Source: Ligula intestinalis
Lineage: Eukaryota; Platyhelminthes; Cestoda; Diphyllobothriidea; Diphyllobothriidae
Length of the DNA stretch: 64,000 nt
Reading direction: 5' to 3'
Assembly (NCBI GenBank): GCA_036362985.1
Contig: JAYGXS010000007.1
Location: forward strand, 21,076,612-21,140,611
Positions 55,833-64,000 of the stretch are shown here, in pieces. Position numbers and translations under genes: made by a program. Under the pieces are notes generated by a model. It worked only from the letters and a program-made list of their open reading frames with translations. It had not been told where the DNA came from and searched no databases. Every line of letters begins with the position of its first letter. Position 1 is the stretch's first letter.

Positions 55833-57605
55833 AGCTTGGATGGCGAAAATTCCATCTGGCAGGTAGCACTCCAACGTGAGAGTGTCAGCAGGTCTGCGTT
55901 TATTTTATCAATGCATATATTGTCATTGTCCTTAGAAAATTAGTTTTTGCACCTAAGTTCGTCTGCTTAGATGAGATTGTGTGAATTTTTAAGGACTGTT
56001 AAAATTTCATTTATGTATAGAATGAAGGGTAAAGAACACAAGACTGTGCCTTGAAAAACGCCACTCGTGATCAGCTGAGCCGTCGAGTAACTATTACCTA
56101 CTGAGACCTTTTGGTTGCGGTTGGCCAATTAGAAATTAATGAATTCGAGGAGAGGTGGACGGATCCCAATGGCTTCCAATTTTACCAGAAGCCGTCTGTG
56201 TGGTTCCTTGTCAAAGGCTTTTCTACGAAGAAATCAATGGAACTGATAAAATTTACTAACCGCGGCTGAAACGAGGGGACCAGTCTGGATTCCGTCGTAT
56301 GATGCTTTTCAAAGAATGCATGGAACAATCTAGCCTTTTGAGGCTCATCGAGCACAAAGTGTTTATCTTCATTCAGCAATGGGGGTATTTCGTGACCTCT
56401 TTTATAGAAGGGCCGACGATGGAACAGTCGGAAAACTGATTTTGCAGAGTATAGCTCGCTGAGTGCGCCAGATTCCCTCTGTTTGTCACGTGCAAGACGA
56501 ATCTTAGACGCTTATTCGAAGACCTCTGCGATCATTAGATGCCCAGCCAACGACTGATTCAAGTGCTTTTGTCTTGTTGGGGAGCAAACCAGTTGAGAAC
56601 AGTTGGAAAAATTAATGTTATCTATGAGAGGTTGAAGTCTAGGAGGACAAGAGTTTGAAGACCAGTCGATTTCGGGAAAGGTAAAATCTCCAGCAATAAT
56701 TATAACTTCGAAAACGGACTCTGAAATTAATTTGACTATTTTTCAAAGATTCGCATCGTCTTCAAATGATGAGTTAAGAGGACTATATACGCATGCCAAA
56801 ATCGCCTTTGCCGGGGTGACAGGAAAATAGAGGCCAAGTAGTAATTTCCAGAGAAGGGCATGGTGTATAGATCGAACAAAAGTTCTTGAATGAGTTTCTT
56901 ATATAGAGAAGACAACCACCGCCACGCTTACTAATGCCATCTTGACGGTAAATATCATAATCGTCCATGTTAAGGGAGGAGTCAGAAATTATTGCGGGGG
57001 TCCAAGATTCTGTTATGCATATCACGTCGGGCGTGAACTCAAAAGCAATGGCTCTAAGCTGAGCAATATTATTTATAATAGACCTGGCACTATGACATTG
57101 AGTGTGTTTCGAGAAGATAGACTATGGCTATCGTTATTCATAAAAAAGAATTTGGAGTTGGTTAGGTAAATTGTAGGCAGTTTTTATTTGGCGAATAAGT
57201 ACTGACGGGTATAGGACTATTTGCATACGGATAGCCAATAATGGGTGGCTGATAACGTCCGAAATATCTAGGAATCCCAGGTTCTGGCACGGGAAAATGA
57301 GAAAAAGCTTAACCAAAACAAGCTTCTTGGCCATTTGTGAGGAATGTGAGGAAGGATAGAAGGCATGCAGAGGTATGCGGGGGCGGGTAGACGGGGGTGG
57401 TTAAAGGAACTGATAGAAGAAAACTGTGAAATTAAATTATTTTTAGGGTCGTGTACGTAAGAACTAGTGTGCCTTACCAGTGAATCACCTGTGCTGCTTC
57501 TCAGATTGTTTCAAAAAATTCATGGTATACTTATTGCCGGTTTGAGTAAAGTTTCCGTGATTGGTACCCGACGCGTCCAATAATGCATTATATGGGGACA
57601 TAATA
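55833..57605 (-). pseudogene. CR1-B copy 3: linker, endonuclease start and part of RT
   Basis: On the minus strand from 57,605: the Pro/Ser-rich linker homologous to 36,360-36,840, then MICITESWTPAIISDSSLNM, DDYDIYRQDGISKRGGGCLL and, after frameshifts and deletions, GDFTFPEID-like sequence and RT pieces (KAFDKEPHRRLLVKLEAIGI, GNSYSTAQLITSGVFQGTVL, LTLSRWSATCQMEFSPSK). The RT fingers region is deleted near 56.2 kb. It preserves the uninterrupted sequence of the site where CR1-A entered copy 2. Confidence 0.82.
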
Positions 57606-57792
57606 TGATTTTAATGGCCTTCAGAATCTCATGGATTCACTTTTATCCTAATTATTCCGTTTTGCCTTATAACCTGTTTTGTTATACTGCTTCATTTTGC
57701 GTATAATATCTTAGTTTTACGGTTTGAAAGAGTAAGTTATAGGTTTTTCGGTGACACGGCGTGTATGCACAGTCGGCTTTACATTCTTCGCC

Positions 57793-57949
57793 ATGTGTGA
57801 TGTTTTCACAATTTCAAGGGTTAAATCTGAAAAGGTTGTCACTTATGTAACCCCTCAAGGCAAAGAGGCTCGTGTTACGCGTGAAGTTTATCTCAGGTCG
57901 GATGTCCCTTGCCGGTTAGCGGCTTGCAGCAACGAAAGCTGCCACAAAG
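57793..57949 (+). CDS. DIS3L: DIS3L exon 1
   Basis: The ATG at 57,793 puts nine residues before the conserved VKSEKVV block. The exon ends AAAG|GTAGTT in phase 1. It carries the Cys-rich CR3-type motif VPCRLAACSNESC. An upstream in-frame non-ATG extension exists, and a start in an earlier exon joined at TTTCAAG|GGTT (57,824) cannot be excluded. Confidence 0.78.
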
Positions 57950-60900
57950 GTAGTTCGTTAATCATATTACATCGATTCAGGCTACATCCTTCCCCCTGAG
58001 CTTAAGGACATCCTGATAGTTGATGGTCATTACGCCCTCTCGTTTTGGGAGGTATTAGAAGCGACAGACATAAAAGGCATCGTAGTAACTTTATCTTCGC
58101 TCAACTATGTGAGTTTTTCTATGAAATAATCTCTTTATTACTGTTTGTGCTAATTTATCTCTCTGTTGAAAGATTTACTATGATAGTTTTAGTTAGACAC
58201 GTGTTAGTCGGGTATCTTAAATTAAAGTTGTATGCTACAGTAGTTTGCAATACCCTGATAGAAAAACGCTAGCGCCGTCGCGCTTTTCTGTTCCGCGTTG
58301 CGCGCACGCATAGATGTGCCCCCAGGTGGCATGCGAGAAGCGTTCCTAGACGGCGTCCCCTCCTGTGACAGGGGGATACTATCCCCCCTCTAGCTGGCGC
58401 AGGCATCCCGCGGTCGAAATCTGGGCCAAGTTAGATCTAGTCTCTGCAGATAAAAGCTTGACATCCTGCGATAAGTGCAAGTGGGAGGCTTATCACGTGC
58501 ACTTGGAGTAGTGCGACGGCGCTAACATTTTTCTATTAGGGTATCTATAGATATTCCAAGAGTACAATTCGTAAGATGAACGAAACTTTTTATGTAAAGC
58601 AAAGCGCTGGCCGTAGAACATGTCCATGACGTAAGTCGGGAATTTTCACGTAAGGCGCTATCAGAACGCAGATTTTCCGTGGTTTCTACCCTAATCTTTG
58701 AGATTTTTTCCAAATTAAATAAGGTTTCTCATATTCGCCTGTAATGTCGACTTTGGTAGCGCAACACTTCAGGACTAAATTACAGTAGTTTCGTTATATC
58801 ACGGTAATTTTACAATGCTTTCACATTTACAGATAGTAGCTAACCAAACGTTCCTAAGTCTGTTGTACAGTTCGACAGAAAAATAATTTTTAAGGCTACA
58901 CATTTAGTAAAATGTAGGTATTCAGGTTGTCTGCAGCTTTTCCTTAGACCTAGTTACGGTCTCTCAAATCGAGTTCTGGTGAATCAACTTCGGGCCGAGT
59001 TAGTAAAGTTCATGGCAAGGACTTCCATGATGCAGAATTTGACCAATGCCAGCATAAATGCAACAAAATAGTCGTCTAATAAGTCGTAGATTTTGCTAAT
59101 TGGGTTTTTTTGTGTCACCAGTAAGACTATAATTCGTAACAACTCTGTCAAGTTTGGACTCTAATGCATGCACCTTGAAGTTTTTCGACGTTTTTGGACT
59201 ATTTCTTCTTTCCTCTTCCTTCTCACTCACTGCACTATTTTGTCTTAAAAACTGATATGAGACCGTCAATAATTATCAAGTTCTGCTGAAAATACCTCTG
59301 TTAGAAACAAGTTTTCAGTTTCACGCCAAATATTTACCTCATTGACATGGTTCTGTGAGTCGCCGGACTGATTACCTTAGAATCAGTCCGAAATTGCTGA
59401 TCTGTCAATGAATCCGCAATGACTTCATCCTAGATCGTGTACTCATTTTCAACCTTTACCTTACTAACCCCCGTAGGCATCCGAAGGTTACACTACCTAA
59501 ACTGTGAGAAGATGGCATCCTTATTGAAGCTCTAATATTTTTCTTCAGATCTGTCTCCATGATATAGTTGAAATTACATATGGAAATGAAATATGTAAGC
59601 ACCGACTTGTGCTCATTCTTATTTGTATCATCACAAGGGAGATTGGAAAACGTTTGCGGCCTATGTCTTCTCCACGTAACTATGGCGATTTGTACCATTG
59701 TCTTCTCCAAGCGTTTCCAGTGTGTATAATAAGCCATCCGGTTCCTATACTGACCTCTAGTGTTCGCATCAGATAGTATCACTTATCCCTGTCTTCAGGC
59801 TTCGCCGTATTCACCAAATATAAAGAGCTTTTTCTTCGTGGTCCGACTGAAACCTGCGGCTTTAAATGTATTAAATCGCAATTTCTCTCCTAAGAAAACG
59901 AAGAGCATGGTAATATCCGTTCATGCTTATACCGTCTGTGGGCACTTAAGGCCTTCCATAAAACAATTGATATAACATGGTTCACTCTTCCGAGTAGAGT
60001 GTCAGAGCATTCAGCTCGGTCACAGTAACCATCCAACAAAGTACCAAAGTTGACCATGACCGACTCTCACATAAGACACTGTTCTCGCCAATGTTACCCT
60101 TGTTCATAGGCGCGCATGCCGGCTTAGGTATGGTTACACGCCGAGGGCTTGGGCCGCCACTAATACTTGCGTACTTCCTCTCCTCCTTTATTTGTGTCAG
60201 CTAGTCTGGCCTGTCTCAGGATCATTGAGGCAAAAACTACATTTGCTACTTAAGTATTCTGCATTTTTCGTTTGTTTTCATGCCTTTTCAAACATATTTT
60301 ATCGAAAACATACTTAGAGCATTTCTCGTTATTATTTAATAGAAAGTTACATCTTTTTAATATTTTATTTCAAACTACCTTTTTTCAGTACTTTTATTTT
60401 CAATTCTCCAGCAATTTGGATCCCGACCTTCAGTTAAGCTTGCGTTCAGTGCTTCTTAACTTTCCGTGTACGGAAAAGTACACAAATTTCTACTATGTAT
60501 GAAAGAAGCCATATAGGGCTCACAAATTCTTTTTTTCAGAAGCATCATTTATAAGGAGATAAGTGCGATACTGTTTAAATAGACATTTTATGGTCCTAAA
60601 AAACCCTGAGAATTAGGATATTTTGGAAACCAGAATGTACCCTATCTGCTAGCATAAGATCTAAAAAACAGAATTTGCTAATAAAAAGCCATAGGAAAGG
60701 GCATTTATGAGTATAAAACATTACTGTGACCTGCGCTTCTGTATAACAATGAGTATTTTGCACGTACATCCCAAAGCACCCGTCATATGAGAAATGCGAT
60801 ACGCCTATTGTTTCGAGCCCTCCTTTGAATACATTCACCGCTGTTGCCGCCTTGTCCTTATAATCAAGGCCAACACAACCATCTCCAGTCTGGATTAGGC

Positions 60901-63820
60901 ACATTTGATCAAAATCTACCGCCTCTTTTCGTCAGAAAGCATATGGAATTAATTACAAAAGAGGCATTTAGGTGCCGTTGCTATCAGTTTACTTTCTGTT
61001 TATATAACCGACCTTTGGCGCAATCTATCAGGCTTGAAGCTATCACGGTGTGCTAAAAGCCGTGGCTTAGAAGGTTGCCAATTGACGTGATAACCGGTGC
61101 TACGTGTTCAGCCTAGCGTGTGTGGAGTGGGTGACTGGCAGACTGAGGCTCAGGCTACAATGTCTCTTTAATGTGGCTCTTATGGCACTCGCACGTATTT
61201 AGGATCCTCGACTAATTTTTTCTTGGTTGTGGGCCGGCCTCATCTCCCATCTTCGGTCTTTTTGACTTTTTTTAGTGACGGAGGAGAGAGAGAGTGGGAT
61301 AGATTCACGCGAAAGTCGGCGCTCCTGTTGTAGAACATACTTTGGGCATAATCGAAACCCGCGGTCGAACATTCACTGGAACTTTCCTCCGTTTAGCACA
61401 TTTAGACTCAGCAACAGGCGTCGTCAAGGCTAGTTTACAGTCGATTTACTTTTAGAGACATCGCTTCGGAGAGGAACTGAGGAGCGTGTTAGGACGGCCT
61501 TACAAACAGGGTTAGCCTGCGAGCAATAGCCACAGTCAAAACAGGCTATCGATTGGCCTACACGGGCGAACGTACACAAGCCGTCAATCACTCGATAATT
61601 TAAATTTCAAGCTACATTCAGTCACTGAGCCACCAGCCAATCGTACCGGCGACTACGTCAGGAGTGAAGCTGATTTGCCTGATGGACATCGTGTTGCACG
61701 CGTTTGTTGTCCTAAATACGTTGTACCGCTTACACTAAAAGACTTCTGCTGTTGCACACTTCTTGCTGTGTTCTTCCTTTTGGGAACTCACGGAAGGCAT
61801 TATTGAGTTGTGATATCTCGGCCCGCACTACCGTTACAACAGAGCGAGGGCTAGAGTTATAATTCTCAGTTATTTCTTTTCGCGCATGTCTTGGTTTTGA
61901 CCTTACCCTTCTCTCCCGATCAAGTCCGGAGGTGGCTGTGAAAGCCTCTGTTCAGTTCTAGACAACAGAAATTGAACTTTTGGCAGTGTTTTAGAGTGAG
62001 CAAATATGTAACCCGGTCTATGGGCTGATATGTTTACAATGAGATAACATTGCTATCGGAGGAATATGAAGTGATCATAGGACATGTGTCCAGTATGATA
62101 ACAAATATCAATTTCTATATTGTCGAACATTTAGCAGGGTGGTTTGCGTCATACTTGTTAAGCTACTTTTCCGGCTTCTTTATAGCTTCCCCGTTAAACC
62201 CCTGTTACCAGGGTTGACGTATTACACAAACCTTTCTGACCGGTAAACCCGGCAGCTTTACACATAAAGGTTTCTATCTCCTTTTTTCTCTGTATTTACT
62301 TGTGTTTTTATATTGGGACGTTCTCCTCCGTTCAGGCTCAGCAACAGGCATCATCGCGAGCCGTTTACAATCGCATCAGGGCTTGTCTGAATGACCCTGC
62401 TCAGCACTGCGTCCTGTTTGACAACGAATTTCACGAGAAGTGTTTTCGTCAGGCCCTGCCCTCAGAGTCCTCCCTGAACTATACCACGCGGTAACCGTGT
62501 GCAACTGTTTTTTTGTTACTCTTGTTGAACCCCCACACAGGTTAAATTGGATTGCTGCTCGCTGGTACAGGCAGCACCTCAAGGGCAAGCTAAACGTCAT
62601 CTTGCTCACAGAGAATGAATCGGTGGCTCTGGAGGCTGCTAAGAAGGCGGGAACAGCAAATGACCTAGACGACAGTGTTTTAGTAGGTTCCACCGCCCTC
62701 CCTCTTCTCTGATCTATTAATTGTCCAGTCCAATCTCTTATAGTTGAAGCTTTTATTAGTTTCCGTGAAGTTTTATTGTTTGAACTTTTATACCCGTGCA
62801 GGAGTTCATAGTCATAGATAAGAACAGCGTCAAAAGGGGAGGTGCGATTAAAGTGGGTGTAAACCAATCAATTGTCTATGATGCACGTCTGTCGGTGACT
62901 GCACAGGGCTCTGTACGCCGGCGGCAAATCAATACATCGATTAATCGAGTTCCTATTCGTGGACCGGGCTTCAACCAATCCTCGACTCGTTTGTTTCCAG
63001 TGTGGGCAAGTATCTTGACGATTGCGGAGTTAAACTCATCTCTTCCGTAGGTGTAAGCAGCAACTTGCGATAATTCATTGCTCTGGCTTATGTTCATGTA
63101 CGCGCGATCCTAGCATACGTTCAGGTTGAACTGCCTAGTTACGAGGACACCTTAGGCATGAAATGCGACACACTTCCCCATATTTTTCGTTGGGATTAAG
63201 CTGGTCTTTGATTTTAGTCACTCTTCTGCGTATTGTAGCTTTGGCTCGATGTGCAGCTCCAATGCCTAGTCCCACAGCAATGCGCTCAGTCGCTTCGGAG
63301 ACGTCTCCGGTGTATGTTAAAGTGTGTCATATCCTCGGTGATGCTTCTGTTTGGGTCCTCCGAAGCTGCCGAACGCCTATGCATCGGTTTATAAATGCTG
63401 TCGGATAAGCTTTATCGATTTGGCGCCGGCGTACAGAGCCCGGCACAGTCGCCTTTTGACGTGCGTCTATACCCTCACTTATTGCCTCGTTTTGCGGCTG
63501 CTGTGTTACCTCTGATGATGGACTCGTGTATGCGTTTGAAAACTCAGGACACAATTAAAAAAACTGTTGCGGTGTTCAACGAGCCCTCTCCTTTACTCGC
63601 GCTAGCACCCGAAACGCGAACATTCATTATTGGCTTCTTTTTTATTTTTTTTAGGTTATGAATCTTGCCGCCTACCTGCAGACCTATCATCCCAAACTGA
63701 CTACAGTTTGGCAGCTCTACGAGTCTTTGAATGCCTCCTTGAAGTCCACCAGCACAACCATCGAACCCACGGCCGTCGTGCCACTTCGTGACGACTTGGC
63801 GCTAATGAGTCTACCGCAAG
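57793..63820 (+). CDS. DIS3L: DIS3-like exonuclease 1 (DIS3L type), 5' five exons; continues beyond window
   Basis: DIS3L is the cytoplasmic exosome-associated 3'-5' exoribonuclease: N-terminal CR3 Cys motif, PIN domain, cold-shock and S1 domains and the RNB catalytic domain. Exons: 57,793-57,949; 57,981-58,108; 62,336-62,490; 62,541-62,682; 63,655-63,820 (continues). About 249 residues are covered. VKSEKVVTYVTPQGKEARVT and REVYLRSDVPCRLAACSNES match the family's KREKV...REHYLRPCVPC start. VDGHYALSFWEVLEATDIKG, SRAVYNRIRACL, CVLFDNEFHEKCF, TTRLNWIAARWYRQHL, VILLTENESVALEA and MNLAAYLQTYHPKL follow DIS3L in order, better than DIS3. The PIN acidic set is degraded, as in DIS3L. RNB lies to the right of the window. 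Confidence 0.82.
57950..57980 (+). other. 31-nt micro-intron of DIS3L
   Basis: GTAGTTCG...ATCGATTCAG. Removing it joins phase 1 to phase 2 cleanly and restores the conserved protein order. Tiny introns near the 5' ends of genes are known from parasitic flatworms. Confidence 0.8.
57981..58108 (+). CDS. DIS3L: DIS3L exon 2, PIN domain start
   Basis: 128 nt. GYILPPELKDILIVDGHYAL and SFWEVLEATDIKGIVVTLSS correspond to the first PIN strand and helix. The donor is a consensus GTGAGT after TAT. The first PIN Asp is present (VDGH), but the second catalytic acidic position (Glu in DIS3) is not seen at the end of this exon (LNY). Confidence 0.82.
58251..58543. mobile_element. 293-bp MITE with 33-nt TIRs in DIS3L intron 2
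   Basis: Arms 58,251-58,283 and 58,511-58,543 are inverted with four mismatches (TACCCTGATAGAAAAACGCT against TACCCTAATAGAAAAATGTT, then AGCGCCGTCGC). The interior is GC-rich and non-coding. Ends start and finish with TA, compatible with a TA target site as in Tc1/mariner-type MITEs. Confidence 0.88.
58544..61080. other. DIS3L intron 2 interior
   Basis: About 2.5 kb of AT-rich sequence with only short frames. A small perfect hairpin (CGGACTGATT...AATCAGTCCG) sits at about 59,356-59,382. No exon was recognised. Confidence 0.4.
61080..61200 (+). repeat. Dispersed repeat R1-like fragment
   Basis: CAATGTCTCTTTAATGTGGC and TCTTATGGCACTCGCACG resemble the end of R1 copy 3 (CAATGGCTCTTTCTTAATGT, CTTTATGGCACTCTCA), linking repeats in the two gene regions. 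Confidence 0.45.
61201..62335. other. Rest of DIS3L intron 2
   Basis: No exon or repeat recognised. TTCCTCCGTTTAGCACATTT...CTCAGCAACAGGC at 61,386-61,420 resembles the acceptor and start of exon 3 (CTCCGTTCAG...GCTCAGCAACAGGC, 62,326-62,350), so a partial duplicate of that exon border may lie here. Confidence 0.45.
62336..62490 (+). CDS. DIS3L: DIS3L exon 3, PIN domain
   Basis: 155 nt, from CCGTTCAG|GCTCAG to ACGCG|GTAACC, phase 2 end. AQQQASSRAVYNRIRACLND and HCVLFDNEFHEKCFRQAL match DIS3L's QYNKLR and ILFANEFQQCC region. Confidence 0.85.
62541..62682 (+). CDS. DIS3L: DIS3L exon 4, PIN domain
   Basis: 142 nt after a 50-nt intron. The split Arg codon (CG|G) leads into LNWIAARWYRQHLKGKLNVI and LLTENESVALEAAKK. 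The donor TTA|GTAGGT gives phase 0 and joins to VMNLAAYL, as required by the family. Confidence 0.85.
62825..63515. repeat. Inverted repeat in DIS3L intron 4
   Basis: Arms of about 100 nt (about 62,825-62,945 and 63,398-63,515). The best-conserved core, GGGCTCTGTACGCCGGCG followed by CAAATC, is at 62,908-62,933 and, inverted, 63,417-63,443. It is likely a MITE, as its ends are diverged. Confidence 0.7.
63655..63820 (+). CDS. DIS3L: DIS3L exon 5, end of PIN region
   Basis: From TTTTAG|GTTATG: VMNLAAYLQTYHPKLTTVWQ, LYESLNASLKS, then PLRDDLALMSLPQ before the likely donor CAAG|GTTGGT (phase 1). It corresponds to the end of PIN and the linker to the cold-shock domains. Confidence 0.8.
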
Positions 63821-64000
63821 GTTGGTTTCACATAAAATTGACCCCTTTTCGCCATATTTTTGCCATCTTGCTCAAACTAATCAAAATTCAGAATTGGTAG
63901 GTGTCTAGGGCAGTTTTTATTGTTTCAGTTCAGTTTATTTGAGGGAAATGTAGTTGTGGCCCTTTGAAATGCCTATTCTTGTTGCACGCAACGGAAGTGT
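63821..64000. other. DIS3L intron 5, right edge
   Basis: Follows the GTTGGT donor. No further exon was seen before the window ends. Confidence 0.5.

Noticed and set aside
57751..57792. In-frame extension upstream of the DIS3L ATG
   Set aside because: It would need a GTG start. The ATG at 57,793 lies closer to the conserved start of the family.
62796..63050. 84-codon frame starting EFIVIDKNSV as an extra DIS3L exon
   Set aside because: Joining exon 4 directly to VMNLAAYL gives the family order without it, and the stretch overlaps the inverted repeat.

Overview
This window looks like eukaryotic, metazoan DNA from an unfinished assembly. It contains one run of exactly 100 N at 54,788-54,887. 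Coding sequence is sparse, host genes are split into short exons, and most of the rest is decayed transposons. I infer a parasitic flatworm, perhaps a pseudophyllidean-type tapeworm. The reasons are a 31-nt and a 50-nt intron in one gene, beside kilobase-sized ones, and the mix of CR1-like, Penelope-like, Jockey-like and Helitron elements. The species cannot be fixed from the sequence alone.

Two host genes are recognisable, and they point away from each other. On the minus strand, 15,937 down to 5,325 holds seven exons of POLE2, the B subunit of DNA polymerase epsilon. They run from the N-terminal domain to the stop codon, all introns are phase 0, and the first exon was not found. On the plus strand, five exons of a DIS3L-type exosome exonuclease run from 57,793 to the right edge, covering the zinc-binding N-terminus and the PIN domain. 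The catalytic RNB domain lies outside the window. The two genes act in unrelated processes (chromosome replication and cytoplasmic RNA decay), and nothing suggests co-regulation across the roughly 42 kb between them.

Layout: 1-1,140 is the 5' end of a CR1-like ORF on the minus strand, open to the left edge. 2,500-3,665 is a cluster of tRNA-derived SINE copies plus a near-perfect 46-nt inverted repeat. 5,325-15,937 is POLE2, whose introns hold dispersed repeats, a Jockey-like 3' end, a purine tract and a foldback element with arms of about 275 nt. 16-20 kb is largely featureless. 20-32.3 kb holds CR1 pieces and Helitron 1, whose helicase gene is split by a 6-kb CR1-B insertion with a TTCTGC target duplication. 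33.9-46.3 kb holds Helitron 2, a nested stack: the helicase is split by CR1-B, which is split by a nearly intact CR1-A and by a fourth retroelement fragment. 46.3-57.6 kb is a patchwork of CR1-B fragments, a Penelope-like element with a 12-bp target duplication, MITEs and another CR1-A fragment. 57.8-64 kb is the DIS3L-like gene, with a 293-bp MITE in its second intron.

The most informative content is structural. Insertion order can be read directly from the sequence. Helitron 3' termini (hairpin plus CTAG) and an empty site for one MITE are visible. One CR1-A copy carries only two in-frame stops across about 4.6 kb, and its RNA-binding-type ORF1 region is fused in frame to endonuclease and reverse transcriptase. 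I found no CRISPR array, prokaryotic operon, rRNA gene or intact tRNA gene.
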